Assembly: GCA_013416435.1 (NCBI GenBank)
Contig: JACCEN010000017.1
Span: 1-64,000, forward strand
Direction of reading: 5' to 3'
DNA length: 64,000 nt
Source of the DNA: Alcaligenaceae bacterium
GTDB taxonomy: Bacteria; Pseudomonadota; Gammaproteobacteria; Burkholderiales; Burkholderiaceae_B
A program made the translations under genes and the position numbers. How positions within the stretch are numbered: position 1 is the stretch's first letter; each line of letters begins with the position of its first letter. The notes beneath the pieces are model-generated. The model saw only the letters and a program-made list of their open reading frames with translations. It was not told the DNA's origin and did not search any database. Below are positions 8,618 to 17,445 of the stretch, one piece after another.

Positions 8618-8848
8618 TTATTCGACCACGGCTTCCAGCGCGATGTCGAGGGTGACTTCGTCGCCGACGCCTGGCGCGAACTTGCCGGCATTGAATTCAG
8701 TACGTGAAATGACCGTCGTGGCATTGGCGCCGATGGCTTGTTTCTTCAGCATGGGATGCGGACCCTTGAAGAAGGACGTCACAGTCAGCGTCACCGGCTT
8801 GGTGACGCCCTTGATGGTCAGGTCGCCTTCGATGCTGGTGGGCTTGTG
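8618..8848 (-). pseudogene. YceI-family protein, C-terminal fragment
   Basis: Read on the minus strand, 8848 to 8618 gives about 76 residues, PTSIEGDLTIKGVTKPVTL and so on to EVTLDIALEAVVE then a stop. This is the C-terminal half of a YceI lipid-binding beta-barrel; the motif GDLTIKGVTKPVTL is characteristic. There is no start codon or signal peptide. The homology stops abruptly at about 8848, where the DNA becomes AT-rich. It lies 80 bases upstream of the quinone reductase and was probably once its operon partner. The N-terminal half has been lost. Confidence 0.8.
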
Positions 8849-8990
8849 TCAGCGAAGCTTTCGCATGCCATGCCATGACTTTAAAACTTTACGGAATAGG
8901 AATAAATGCTCAAAAACATTATGATCTATTCCTGTTTAAGGAATAATAGGACCACCGGCTATCAGTACTGGCTAATCTACTGGCTGATCA
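8849..8990. other. AT-rich junction segment without a gene
   Basis: This segment separates the broken YceI gene from the end of the TonB receptor gene. It contains AATAGGAATAAATG and CTATTCCTGTTTAAGGAATAA, a repeated GGAATAA motif in both orientations. No open frame with family features was seen. It marks where the 5' half of YceI was removed. Confidence 0.4.
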
Positions 8991-11135
8991 TCAATACTTA
9001 TATGCCACGCTCGCCACGACCGACCGGCGTGCGCCATACCAGCAATCGCCTCGCTCAAGGCAAGTTGCAACATAAGTCTTGTCGAACACGTTATTGGCAT
9101 TGAGGGCCAAGCGCCAGCGTGGTGTTTCATAGGCCAGCATTGCGTCAACCAGCGTCACGCTCGGCACTTTCGGGCCGCTGCGCTCACGGAAGCCGTCCGC
9201 CCAGCGCAGGCCTGCGCCGGCTGAAAATCCGGGCATGCTGTTTATGGCAAAGCGGTACTTGCCCCACAACGATGCCTGATGCGCCGGCTGCCCTTCAAGC
9301 TGTTCGTCCTGGTCGAGATAGGTGTAATTGGCGATCAGGTCCAGCTTGCCGGCCACAGTCGTCTTCAGCTCGATCTCGATGCCCCGGTTGCGCGACTCGC
9401 CGGCCTGGATGCTTTGCAGGGGATTGGCCGGGTCGTTCACCAGGCGGTTCTCCTCGCGCAGCGTATAGAACGAGATGTTGGCCAGGGTGTTGCGATCGGG
9501 CGATTCGAATTTCAGGCCGGCCTCCCATTGCTTGCCTTTCAGCGGAACGAAAGGCGTACCGTTGGCGTCGCGTCCGAGTTCGGGAGTGAATGATTCGCTG
9601 TAGCTTGCATAAGGAGAAAAACCATTGGGAAACGCATACAGCAGGCCGAAGCGTTTGCTGTTGGCCGTGCTGACTTGGCCGGCGGAGCCGGTCACCGTGT
9701 TTTCAGACCGGTCGCGCCGAAGTCCGGCGACCAGGATCCAGTTGTTCCAGCGCATCTGGTTCTGAAGGTATATGCCCATGTCGCGTTGGCGCATGGCCGG
9801 GCTGCCGAAGAAAGGCGGCGGGGCATAGCGCGGGTACACGGGGTTGTAGGCATCGAGCAGCGGAACGGTCGCGGGGCTCTCGTAGGCAGTGGATTCTTCA
9901 TGCTTGGCATAGGTGTACTCCAGCCCTACAAGCATGTCATGCTGCACTGGACCGGTGTTGAACTTGCCTTGCAGATGCTGGTCGGCCTGCGCCATGCGCA
10001 CGGTCGTGTCCGAACCCCAGGCGTATCGGCCTATGAGACGCTTGTTGATGGGATCCGCAGCCCAGGTTCCAGGCGCGCTGAACGAGTCGCCATACAAGCT
10101 GCGATAGTCGACATGGTTGTATGACCAGCGTGTATTTTGCCGAAGCGTCCATTGATCATTGAATTGATGTTCGAAGGCCCAGCCGATGGAGCGGCGGCGC
10201 GAGTCATAGCGATCCCAGTCCGGATCGCCGATGAATGTGCTGGTGTCGAGCCGGCCATTGGGGTTGTCCAGCACCGTGCCTTCATACGGGAAGAATTGCG
10301 CGGTCGAACCGGATCGGTCGTCCTGCCACAGCGCCATCAGGGTCAGCGAGCTGCGATGCGATGGCCTCCAGGTCAGCGATGGCGCAAGCACCAGGCGATC
10401 ATCGGGAACGTGATCGACCATGGTGCCGGACTTGCGCCCCAGTGCCACCACGCGATAAAGCCAGCGGCCGTCCTCGTCGATCGGACCGGTCAGGTCCAGC
10501 TGCATCTGGCGCCGGTTGTACGTGCCATATTGAATGCCGATTTCGCGCGAGGCGTCGGCCTGCGGGCGCTTGGAAACCATGTTGACGACGCCGGCTGTGC
10601 TGCCCTGCCCGTACAGCATCGATGCGGGGCCGCGCAATACTTCAATGCGCTCGAGCGTATAAGGCTCGCTGCGTGTCGTGCTGGTGTAGTACTGATAGTG
10701 AGACCTCAGGCCGTCGAGATAGGTCGCGGGCGATGAGCCGCGCACATTGAAGTTGTCCGAGCGCGAGTCCAGCCCATAGGCATCCGACCTGACGCCGGCG
10801 GCATAGTTGAGCGCGTCCTGCAGGCCTTGAGCACCCTGGTCACGTATCTGGTCCGCCGTGATGACCGTGACCGATTGGGGCGTTTCGATCAGGGGCGTGT
10901 CGGTCTTGGATGCGCTAAGCGAAGAGGTTGCCGTATAGCCCTCCGTAGGCGCCAGGGCGCCGCCGGCGGTGTCGCCCGTGACGGTGATGGGCGACAAGGT
11001 CTGGCTGGCGGCGGTCCGTGCGGACTGCGTCTGCGCCAAAGCCGGCGGGCACCCCAGGGATGCGCTGAGAATTCCGGCCGAAGCCAAAGCGGCGGCTGAC
11101 CGGAAGGGAGGCCGGCCGGATGAAGGATGAGGCAT
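8991..11135 (-). CDS. TonB-dependent siderophore receptor
   Basis: This 714-aa outer-membrane receptor has a signal peptide of about 35 residues ending PALAQ. The TonB-box region SPITVTG leads directly into the plug domain (about 75-190, with PQSVTVITADQIRDQG and LRGPASMLYGQGSTAGVVNMVSK), then a beta-barrel to a terminal aromatic residue (AYKY). No STN signalling domain is present, so it is not a transcription-signalling receptor. The plug resembles the FhuA/FpvA siderophore class rather than the FepA class. It is the last gene of an operon with a PepSY protein and a small membrane protein. The start ATG 11135 was chosen for the signal peptide; the open frame extends 94 codons further with no such features. 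Confidence 0.9.
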   Translation of the reverse strand: MPHPSSGRPPFRSAAALASAGILSASLGCPPALAQTQSARTAASQTLSPITVTGDTAGGALAPTEGYTATSSLSASKTDTPLIETPQSVTVITADQIRDQGAQGLQDALNYAAGVRSDAYGLDSRSDNFNVRGSSPATYLDGLRSHYQYYTSTTRSEPYTLERIEVLRGPASMLYGQGSTAGVVNMVSKRPQADASREIGIQYGTYNRRQMQLDLTGPIDEDGRWLYRVVALGRKSGTMVDHVPDDRLVLAPSLTWRPSHRSSLTLMALWQDDRSGSTAQFFPYEGTVLDNPNGRLDTSTFIGDPDWDRYDSRRRSIGWAFEHQFNDQWTLRQNTRWSYNHVDYRSLYGDSFSAPGTWAADPINKRLIGRYAWGSDTTVRMAQADQHLQGKFNTGPVQHDMLVGLEYTYAKHEESTAYESPATVPLLDAYNPVYPRYAPPPFFGSPAMRQRDMGIYLQNQMRWNNWILVAGLRRDRSENTVTGSAGQVSTANSKRFGLLYAFPNGFSPYASYSESFTPELGRDANGTPFVPLKGKQWEAGLKFESPDRNTLANISFYTLREENRLVNDPANPLQSIQAGESRNRGIEIELKTTVAGKLDLIANYTYLDQDEQLEGQPAHQASLWGKYRFAINSMPGFSAGAGLRWADGFRERSGPKVPSVTLVDAMLAYETPRWRLALNANNVFDKTYVATCLERGDCWYGARRSVVASVAYKY

Positions 11136-11185
11136 GTCGTTGCTCCGTTGTGCTTTTGGGTAAGAAGAGCGTTCCCGCCGGCCGG

Positions 11186-11377
11186 TTACCGTGTCCTCTT
11201 GCGGGGCCGCAGCCAGCAAGCCAGGCCGGTGATCAGCGGGATCGCCAGACAGAGCCATGAAGCCCAATGCCAGGCCCCCGTGCCCAGCAGCGCCGACAGC
11301 AGCCCGAAGCAGGTCAGCGCGGCAAGCACGATGGGGATGCCCCAGATCCTGATGAAAGAAGCCTGGCGCAAGGTCAT
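11186..11377 (-). CDS. Small two-helix membrane protein of the iron-uptake operon
   Basis: These 63 residues hold two hydrophobic helices (about 11-30 and 36-54) and a basic C-terminus (CWLRPRKRTR), indicating an inner-membrane protein with a cytoplasmic tail. The start overlaps the stop of the PepSY gene by four bases (ATGA), strong support for a real coupled gene. It precedes the TonB receptor by 50 bases. Small proteins of this sort (DUF3649/DUF3325-like in my memory) accompany PepSY reductases in siderophore operons. The function is unknown; a helper for the reductase is an inference from position. Confidence 0.75.
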   Translation of the reverse strand: MTLRQASFIRIWGIPIVLAALTCFGLLSALLGTGAWHWASWLCLAIPLITGLACWLRPRKRTR

Positions 11378-12504
11378 GGGTTGCTTCCTCGCGCGTCATT
11401 CGCCTTGCGCCTGGCAATCCATAGGTACAGGCCGCTGGCCAGCACCACGATGGTCAGCAGGTCGAGCAGAGCCCACAGCAGCTTCAGGGGCAGGCCGCCA
11501 TAGTCTCCGAAGTGCAAAGGTTGCGACAGGGCGAGCATGATCAGGTACCAGGGGGGGCGTGCTACGGCGGTTACCTCGGCTGTCAGAGCGTCCACCAGCA
11601 CCGGCACGATAAGATGCGAAGTAAAGGCGGTATCGCCGCGGGTCCAGACCATGTAGTGATGCGGCGTGGCAAACAGGCTGCCAGGATGGCTGAAGCTGAG
11701 GATGCGATGCTCGGGCAGTGCCGAGGCTGCCGCCTTGAGAGCGGTGTCGGCTGGTGCGATCCGATGCGGGGGCGCCGTGTCATGATAGGCGGCTGTCAGC
11801 TCCGCCACGTCCGTGGCCTGCCATAGTGCGAACAAAGGGCGCGAGAGCTCGTTGATGACGCCCGTGACTCCCACCACCATCGTCCATGCCAACAGTACGA
11901 TACCCAGCAGATTATGCAGATCCAGCCACTTGAGCCGGCGCGATCTTCCCTTGCGCACTGTGCCGAAATCGAGCTTCTTCATGAACGGGCCATACAGCAC
12001 GACGCCGGAGACGATGGCAACGACGAAAAGCAGCCCCATGAAGCCTAGAAACAGTTGGCCGGGCAGTCCCGTGAAAAGATCCACGTGCAGTGCGAGCATC
12101 ATGCCCATGAAGCTGAACTGTTCTTCGCGCACCGTGGGTGCGTCGTGGAGCAGTTCGCCGGTGTGGGCGTCGAAGCGCATGTAGTGCGTCAGCTTCGGAT
12201 CGCCAATATGCGAGGGCGTCATGCCGATATAGACCGTAGGGTGGTCTTCGTCGAAGAAAACGAACTCCACGACCTCGCTTGGGTACCGTCCGCGTGCGGA
12301 AGCCATGAGCTCATCGACGGAAACGCGTGGCGTGCCTTCAGCGACGATGGCGTACGGCTTTCCTTCTTCCAGCCAGTGTTCGATCTCCTCATGGAAGACG
12401 AGCGGCAGGCCGGTGACGCAAATCACGAGCATGAATACGGTGCAAACCAGGCTGGACCATTTATGCCACCAGTACCAGGTTTTAAGTGAAGCCGCAGCCG
12501 TCAC
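11374..12504 (-). CDS. PepSY-domain transmembrane protein, putative ferric-siderophore reductase
   Basis: This 376-aa inner-membrane protein starts with the typical WYWWHKWSSLVCTVFMLVICVTG helix, continues with VFHEEIEHWL and a periplasmic PepSY domain, and has three further transmembrane segments (about 150-175, 195-220, 340-365). The start is GTG 12504. Family members such as FoxB-type proteins release iron from siderophores at the inner membrane, using conserved His residues in the helices (here HKW, HNLLG). It is the first gene of the operon that ends in the TonB receptor, behind a Fur-like site. Function is by family and context. Confidence 0.85.
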   Translation of the reverse strand: MTAAASLKTWYWWHKWSSLVCTVFMLVICVTGLPLVFHEEIEHWLEEGKPYAIVAEGTPRVSVDELMASARGRYPSEVVEFVFFDEDHPTVYIGMTPSHIGDPKLTHYMRFDAHTGELLHDAPTVREEQFSFMGMMLALHVDLFTGLPGQLFLGFMGLLFVVAIVSGVVLYGPFMKKLDFGTVRKGRSRRLKWLDLHNLLGIVLLAWTMVVGVTGVINELSRPLFALWQATDVAELTAAYHDTAPPHRIAPADTALKAAASALPEHRILSFSHPGSLFATPHHYMVWTRGDTAFTSHLIVPVLVDALTAEVTAVARPPWYLIMLALSQPLHFGDYGGLPLKLLWALLDLLTIVVLASGLYLWIARRKANDARGSNP

Positions 12505-12550
12505 GTCGAGAATCCCCGCCTATCGCATTTATCCGAAACTAGAGATATTA

Positions 12551-12572
12551 ATGCAAATAGTTCTCGTTTGTA
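12551..12572. promoter_or_regulatory. Fur-box-like site upstream of the PepSY-TonB receptor operon
   Basis: ATGCAAATAGTTCTCGTTTG resembles the GCAAAT-n-TTCTCATTTG form of Fur sites. It lies about 50 bases upstream of the operon start in an AT-rich stretch. The match is partial: the CAAA and TTTG ends are symmetric but the centre is not. Confidence 0.5.
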
Positions 12573-12658
12573 TAGCTATTATTTTCTATCACGTTCACGA
12601 AGGAAGAGATCGGCTCGGAGAAGAGACGCCTTGCGGTGTCCCTGAGATGGTTGAGTCT

Positions 12659-12688
12659 GGGGTCAGACCCCGTTCGGGGTCTGACCCC
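12659..12688. repeat. Nested palindromic repeat, copy 2
   Basis: A full 30-base copy with GTTC centre. It lies between the promoter of the PepSY operon and the terminator of the RidA gene, both on the minus strand. Confidence 0.92.
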
Positions 12689-12700
12689 AACGCCACGATC

Positions 12701-12733
12701 AAAAAAAAGCCCGCTGACAGAGTGTCGGCGGGC
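12701..12733 (-). terminator. Rho-independent terminator after the ABC importer/RidA operon
   Basis: On the minus strand GCCCGCCGACA and TGTCAGCGGGC arms (one G-T pair) are followed by a run of eight T. It sits about 55 bases past the RidA stop and ends the operon. Confidence 0.88.
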
Positions 12734-12788
12734 ATGTTTCTTACCGGACGGGCCGCCATGCGGCGGGGTCGGGTCGGTTCAGCCAGGC

Positions 12789-13199
12789 TTAAATGGCGGC
12801 GATGGTCTGCACCTCGATGAGGAAGGGCTCCTTGACGAGACGGTCCACCATCAGCATGGTGTTGGGCGGATAAATGCCGTTGGGGAACATCTTGGGAAAC
12901 TCGCGCTTGCGGAACTCCATCAGTTTGGGAATATCCTGGGAGTGGACCAGGTAAGTGGTGAACTGAACCACGTTGCCCCATGTGGCGCCGGCAGACTCCA
13001 ATGCCGCGCTGATGTTGCTGAAGACTTGCTTGGCTTGAGCGTCAAAGTCACCTTCGCCGACGATATTTCCTTCCGGATCGCCGGAAAGCATGCCGGCAAT
13101 GAAGAGGAATTCGTTCGCCTTCACACGAGTGACGTGGGTGTATTGGCCCAGCGGCGCCCCGAGCTTGGACGGATTATAGATATTGATTTCAGCGGACAC
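12789..13199 (-). CDS. RidA-family enamine/imine deaminase
   Basis: This 136-aa cytoplasmic protein has the YjgF/RidA pattern: FLFIAGMLSGDPEG, the trimer-interface region WGNVVQFTTYLV, PPNTMLMVDRLV with the Arg that binds the carboxylate of the imine, and a final IEVQTIAA. I chose GTG 13199 because GGAGA lies six bases before it; the longer frame would start at TTG 13211, inside that ribosome site. RidA proteins hydrolyse reactive enamines from amino-acid or amine oxidation. Its place downstream of a polyamine-type ABC importer suggests it acts on products of the imported amine. A terminator-like hairpin separates it from the ATPase gene. Confidence 0.88.
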   Translation of the reverse strand: MSAEINIYNPSKLGAPLGQYTHVTRVKANEFLFIAGMLSGDPEGNIVGEGDFDAQAKQVFSNISAALESAGATWGNVVQFTTYLVHSQDIPKLMEFRKREFPKMFPNGIYPPNTMLMVDRLVKEPFLIEVQTIAAI

Positions 13200-13218
13200 G
13201 TTGTTCTCCAATTAAGTT

Positions 13219-13268
13219 AAAAAAAAGCCCGGATATGCGTCGATAGGAATCGAAGTGCGGAGCCGGGT
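13219..13268 (-). terminator. Intercistronic terminator-like hairpin
   Basis: Between the ATPase stop (13283) and the RidA start, the minus strand reads ACCCGG, an inner CGATTCCTATCG hairpin, then CCGGGC followed by eight T. It may lower expression of RidA relative to the transporter or mark an operon boundary. Confidence 0.45.
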
Positions 13269-13282
13269 GTCGATCGGCATGG

Positions 13283-14368
13283 CTATTGCCGTGCAAAGAC
13301 ATGAACTTTTTCGCGAGGGACATGCAGGGATAGCGTGTCGCCTTCGGCCAACGACCTGCGCCGCAGCATTTCGGAGGCGTCAAACAGCAGCGGCTCGGCC
13401 AGCCCCTCCACAAGTATCTCCGCGGTTGTCGACGCGCCCTGGAAATAGACGGCTTTGACTGAACCATGGATGGCGAGTCCCGTATCCTGGTCGCCGTCCA
13501 CGTCTGAAGTCACGTCTTCCGGCCTGAAAAACAGCCTTACATTGCGCGAGCCTGCATCGGGCGCCTTCAGACCTTTGACCTGGCCAAGTGGCGTATCGAT
13601 GGTAAGACCCGATGCATCGGTTGCGGTCACGGCGCCGTCCAGAAAGGTGCCACGGCCAATGAAGCGGGCGACGAACTCAGTAGCGGGTGACTTGTACAAG
13701 CTTTGAGGATCTGCGCACTGCTCGACTTTGCCGCGGTTCATGACGGCGATGCGGTCGGACATCAACAAGGCTTCTTCCTGATCGTGCGTGACGAAGATGG
13801 TCGTGATGCCAAGCGAGCGCTGCAGAGCGCGCACTTCGCGCTGCAGATCTTCTCGAAGCTGGCGATCCAGGGCGCTGAAGGGCTCGTCGAGCAGAAGGAT
13901 ATTGGGCTCGGTAACCAGCGCCCGGGCCAGCGCGACGCGCTGCTGCTGCCCTCCGCTCAGTTGCCTGGGATAGCGGTCTGCGAAGGCCGTCATATGGACC
14001 AGTTCAAGCAACTTGTCTGCGCGCGGTTTCCGTTCTGCGGGCGGCACCTTGCGCATCTTGAGGCCATATTCGACGTTCTGCCGGACGGTCATGTGAGGAA
14101 AGAGCGCATAGGCCTGGAAAACGATACCGATGTTTCGGCGCTCGGGCAGCAAGTCGTCGATGCGGCTGCCCCGTACTTTTACCTGCCCGTCGCTAAGATC
14201 CTCGAACCCGGCAATCATCATCAAAGTCGTGCTTTTGCCGCAGCCGGACGGTCCAAGCAGAGAAATGAATTCTCCTTTTTCAATGCTGATATTCAGTTGA
14301 TCGACGACCCGGGTGCCGCCGAAGTCTTTGATTACGTCCGATAATTCCAAATCGTATTGGTTCTTCAT
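13283..14368 (-). CDS. ABC transporter ATP-binding protein, PotA type
   Basis: This 361-aa ATPase of the polyamine/opine/iron importer class has Walker A GPSGCGKST (about 39-47), the Q-loop in GIVFQAYALFPH, signature LSGGQQQRVALARAL, Walker B ILLLDEPFSALD and the H-loop THDQEEA. The C-terminal TOBE region starts near 245. ATG 14368 follows GAGAAGG. It powers the two permeases encoded just upstream. Order on the minus strand is binding protein, permease, permease, ATPase, RidA. The class handles spermidine, putrescine, 2-aminoethylphosphonate and related amines; the exact substrate is unknown. Confidence 0.93.
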   Translation of the reverse strand: MKNQYDLELSDVIKDFGGTRVVDQLNISIEKGEFISLLGPSGCGKSTTLMMIAGFEDLSDGQVKVRGSRIDDLLPERRNIGIVFQAYALFPHMTVRQNVEYGLKMRKVPPAERKPRADKLLELVHMTAFADRYPRQLSGGQQQRVALARALVTEPNILLLDEPFSALDRQLREDLQREVRALQRSLGITTIFVTHDQEEALLMSDRIAVMNRGKVEQCADPQSLYKSPATEFVARFIGRGTFLDGAVTATDASGLTIDTPLGQVKGLKAPDAGSRNVRLFFRPEDVTSDVDGDQDTGLAIHGSVKAVYFQGASTTAEILVEGLAEPLLFDASEMLRRRSLAEGDTLSLHVPREKVHVFARQ

Positions 14369-14376
14369 AAGCCTTC

Positions 14377-15165
14377 TCAAGTCCTTGCCGCGCGCGCCGC
14401 GAGGCCGATAAACAACGTGATGACTATCAGCTGGATGATGGAAAATGCCGCCACGCCGGGATCGAAGTTGTATTGCATATAGTTGAATACGGCGACCGGC
14501 ATGGTGATGTTGTCGAAGGTCGTGACGAACAGGGAAACCGGAATATTCACGAACGAGATGATGAATGCGAAGGCGGCGCCTGCGCGGATGCCGGCGGACA
14601 TCAACGGCAATGTAATCGTGAAGAATGTCCGTATCGCGCTTGCCCCCAGGCTGCGTGCGCCGCGCTCGTATGCCGTGGGCATGTCCGCCAGGACAGCGAC
14701 CCCGGTGCGCAGCACATAGGGCGCGCCAATGACCGTGTGTCCGAATATCAAAGTCCATATGGACAACTGGAGTCCCATTGCGCTCCAAAGAAACAGAAGC
14801 GCCACGCCATACACGATCCATGGAATCGTCAGTGAAGAGAGGCAAAGCCCATAAATGAAGTTTCGGCCCGGGAAGTCCCGGCGGGCAATGACGACGGCTG
14901 CGGGCACTCCGAGCAGCAGCGAGAATGCGGTGGAAGCGGAAGCGACGATCAGGCTGTTGATGAACGACAAGACAAATGTCGGGTTATCGGTCAATGTCAG
15001 ATACCATTTCCACTGGAAGCCGCTGGGGGGAAACTTGATGTAGGACGCGGTGTCGAACGAAATGAGCAGCACCACCGCCAGAGGAAATATCAGTATCAGC
15101 GAAATGAAAAAGACATAGGAATTGAACAGCAGGGCGCCGGCCCTGCCCAGTTTGGAGGCATTCAT
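14377..15165 (-). CDS. ABC transporter permease, PotC type
   Basis: This 262-aa inner-membrane protein has six hydrophobic helices. The EAA loop ERGARSLGASAIRTFFTITLPL (about 165-185) contacts the ATPase. The N-terminal helix is followed by a periplasmic stretch with FPPSGFQWKWY, typical of PotC-like subunits. Its ATG overlaps the stop of the preceding permease (ATGA), and eight bases separate it from the ATPase gene, so expression is coupled. Confidence 0.92.
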   Translation of the reverse strand: MNASKLGRAGALLFNSYVFFISLILIFPLAVVLLISFDTASYIKFPPSGFQWKWYLTLTDNPTFVLSFINSLIVASASTAFSLLLGVPAAVVIARRDFPGRNFIYGLCLSSLTIPWIVYGVALLFLWSAMGLQLSIWTLIFGHTVIGAPYVLRTGVAVLADMPTAYERGARSLGASAIRTFFTITLPLMSAGIRAGAAFAFIISFVNIPVSLFVTTFDNITMPVAVFNYMQYNFDPGVAAFSIIQLIVITLFIGLAARAART

Positions 15166-16085
15166 GTTTTGCTGGGCTCCTTCAATACGTTGAAGTAACG
15201 GAGTTGAAGCACCAGCGCCACCATGGCGACAAACGTCAGCATCATTGCCAGCGCGGCGCCGGATGCGCGGTCATTGGCGACGGTCATTTGTTCCCAGATG
15301 GAGACAGGCAGCATGATGGTGCTTGAGCCGCCAAGCAGCAGTGGAATGACAAAGGCGCCGCAGCTTTGCATGAAGACGATCAACATGCCGGCGGCCAGGC
15401 CTTCCCAGCTCAGGGGCAGGGTTACCGTGAGGAAGGTTTTCCATCGTGAAGCGCCCAGGCTGCGCGAGGCCAATTCCAGTGTGGGATTAACGCCGCGCAA
15501 CACGCTTTCCAGCGGCAAGACCATGAAGGTGAAGCTGATGTGCGCGAGACCGGCCACGACGGCGCCGAGCCCGTAGATGAGCGGCAAAGGCTCCTGCGAT
15601 ATGCCCAGGCCTTGTATCACCGCGTTGATGACACCGTTTTTTCCCAGCATCACCAGCCAGCCCATGGTCAGCATGTTCATGCCCACGGCCAATGGCGTGA
15701 AGGTAATCAAGAAGCACAAGCCGTTCCATCGTGAACGGGAGCGCGCCAGGAACAGGGCGACCGGGTAGGCCAGAAATGCATTCAGTACGGCCACGCCTAT
15801 GCTGACGAGAAGGGTGAAACCCATGACGCCCCAGTAATAGGAAGAGGCGAATATCTTTTGATATTGGCCGAACTCTATGGGGCTTTGGAAGGGCCAGCTT
15901 CCGAGCGAGCCTCCGAGGCTGACCGAAAGCATCAGCAGCCCCGGGAGGACATAGCCCGCCAGCATAAGCAACACCATGGGGCCGGCCATGAGCGCGTTGG
16001 ACATCGCCCCCTTATTGAAAGGAAGGCGGAGCCGACCGGGCGCCTGGCCCGGCCCTGCAGCTTTTGCGACAGTGGTGGCACCCAT
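15162..16085 (-). CDS. ABC transporter permease, PotB type
   Basis: This 307-aa permease has about six helices. A Pro-rich cytoplasmic N-terminus precedes the first helix at about 33-55. The EAA loop is ELASRSLGASRWKTFLTVTLPL, near residues 205-225. The start ATG 16085 overlaps the last base of the binding-protein stop codon, so the genes are translationally linked. Together with the PotC-like subunit it forms the heterodimeric channel. Confidence 0.92.
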   Translation of the reverse strand: MGATTVAKAAGPGQAPGRLRLPFNKGAMSNALMAGPMVLLMLAGYVLPGLLMLSVSLGGSLGSWPFQSPIEFGQYQKIFASSYYWGVMGFTLLVSIGVAVLNAFLAYPVALFLARSRSRWNGLCFLITFTPLAVGMNMLTMGWLVMLGKNGVINAVIQGLGISQEPLPLIYGLGAVVAGLAHISFTFMVLPLESVLRGVNPTLELASRSLGASRWKTFLTVTLPLSWEGLAAGMLIVFMQSCGAFVIPLLLGGSSTIMLPVSIWEQMTVANDRASGAALAMMLTFVAMVALVLQLRYFNVLKEPSKT

Positions 16086-17134
16086 TATCGGATCTCGGCA
16101 TTCCAGCGTTCGATGATGCCGGGCGTCGCCTTCGTCAGCTCGTCCATGCCCGGCACCGTGCCTTGTTCCACGGGCATGATCCGGTGGCGGGTGGCTTCAG
16201 GAATGACGACCCTGCTGTTGGTGGGCGTGTACTGGATAAGTTTGTAGTATTCGAGCAGAGGCTCGGGATCCAGCAGGGTATTGACCCATTCGTAGGCAAG
16301 ATCGGAGTTCGGGCCTTTCACGACCTGTGCCGGAACCAGCGAGAACAAGGAAGAGGGTTCCAGTCGCTTGAAGTCCAGATTGGCGTCGCCGGAATCCATC
16401 ATGGCGTAGATGCGGCCGTCCCAAAGCCAGCCGATTTCGGCTTCGCGCGACACGATGAGGCGCTCGGCCTCGATCGCGGTACCCCAGAACTTGGTGACGT
16501 AGGGTTTCATTTTGCGCAGGGCGGCGAAAGCGGGGTCCAGATTGCTCATGCTGCCACCGAGCGATACGGCCAGGTGCCAGATGAGTTCGGGCGTCCAGGC
16601 ATAGGAAATGTCGGGGAAGGCGACGTTCTTGCCGAACTCGCCCTTTCCGGCTCGTTCGAGGAATTCGGGCCAGCTGTTGGGGGCTTGGCCGACCTTTCTT
16701 TTATCGAACCAGATTCCCGAAGCGCCATACTGGTATGACACGCCGTACGAATCCCACGGTTCGTAGAACTGCTTGGGGATGTCGCGAAGGTTGGGGACCT
16801 TCTCGGGAGTGAGCTTCAGTACGAGATCCTTCTTGATCAAGTTCAAGGCAAGGATTTCACTGTTGTCGACCGCATCCAGGGGGGGACGGGTGGGCTGGGC
16901 TTCGATCTGGGCGGTCCATTGCGCGGGACCCCCCAGGACGATCTTGACGTCGGCGCCTGTTTTTTTCTTGAAGAACGGTGCGAAGTGGGTACGGATCGAT
17001 TGTTCCCAGCGTCCACCAAGCGTTGTCACGGTGATTGAGTTGCTTTGCGCAAAGACCAGGCTTGTGCGTTGCGTGGCCGCCAGCGCGGCTGTGCCCGCCA
17101 TGATGCCCAACATTTTTCGGCGTGAGATTTCCAT
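16085..17134 (-). CDS. ABC transporter substrate-binding protein, spermidine/putrescine-type
   Basis: This 349-aa periplasmic protein has a signal region MEISRRKMLGIMAGTAALAAT; the Arg-Arg and hydrophobic core fit a Tat-like signal. The mature part starts with ITVTTLGGRWEQSIRTHF and contains a PotD/Fe3+-type two-lobe fold with NSWPEFLERAGKGEFGKNVAFPD and the late AYEWVNTLLDPE. It is the first gene of the importer operon and lies opposite the GntR regulator. The ligand is probably an organic amine or amino-acid derivative because of the ATPase class and the RidA gene, but this is inference. Confidence 0.9.
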   Translation of the reverse strand: MEISRRKMLGIMAGTAALAATQRTSLVFAQSNSITVTTLGGRWEQSIRTHFAPFFKKKTGADVKIVLGGPAQWTAQIEAQPTRPPLDAVDNSEILALNLIKKDLVLKLTPEKVPNLRDIPKQFYEPWDSYGVSYQYGASGIWFDKRKVGQAPNSWPEFLERAGKGEFGKNVAFPDISYAWTPELIWHLAVSLGGSMSNLDPAFAALRKMKPYVTKFWGTAIEAERLIVSREAEIGWLWDGRIYAMMDSGDANLDFKRLEPSSLFSLVPAQVVKGPNSDLAYEWVNTLLDPEPLLEYYKLIQYTPTNSRVVIPEATRHRIMPVEQGTVPGMDELTKATPGIIERWNAEIR

Positions 17135-17445
17135 GCTGCCTCCTTGTGGTTGGCCGTAGGGGAGTCCGTACGGTCTTTTATCTTTGTTGGCTAGACTATA
17201 TGTGTTTTGAATAAAATATGCAATTATTTTGGATACAATCTACACAAAAATATATTGGGTTTTAACTTAATTAATTGATAATAAAGAATAAAATGACGTT
17301 GTCTTTTTTATTTTTATAGAAAATAGATCATTTGATTTTTGTCTTCTTTAAGCCTAAAGTGCTATCTGCCGCTTCAACGATTTGCCTGGCGTTCGCCTGG
17401 CCGGATGGCGGCTGGTGCAGCACAAACCGTAAACTTACGATCGCT
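17135..17445. promoter_or_regulatory. AT-rich divergent promoter region of the ABC importer and GntR regulator
   Basis: This 311-base gap is far more AT-rich than its surroundings, as expected for a two-way promoter region. TTGGATACAA at 17229-17238 resembles the TTG/CAA operators of FCD-type GntR proteins. No gene is seen in it. The exact promoters cannot be fixed by eye. Confidence 0.5.

Noticed and set aside
12659-12688. The palindromes as plain Rho-independent terminators
   Set aside because: None of the copies is followed by a T-run, and copies also lie in promoter regions and inside a gene.
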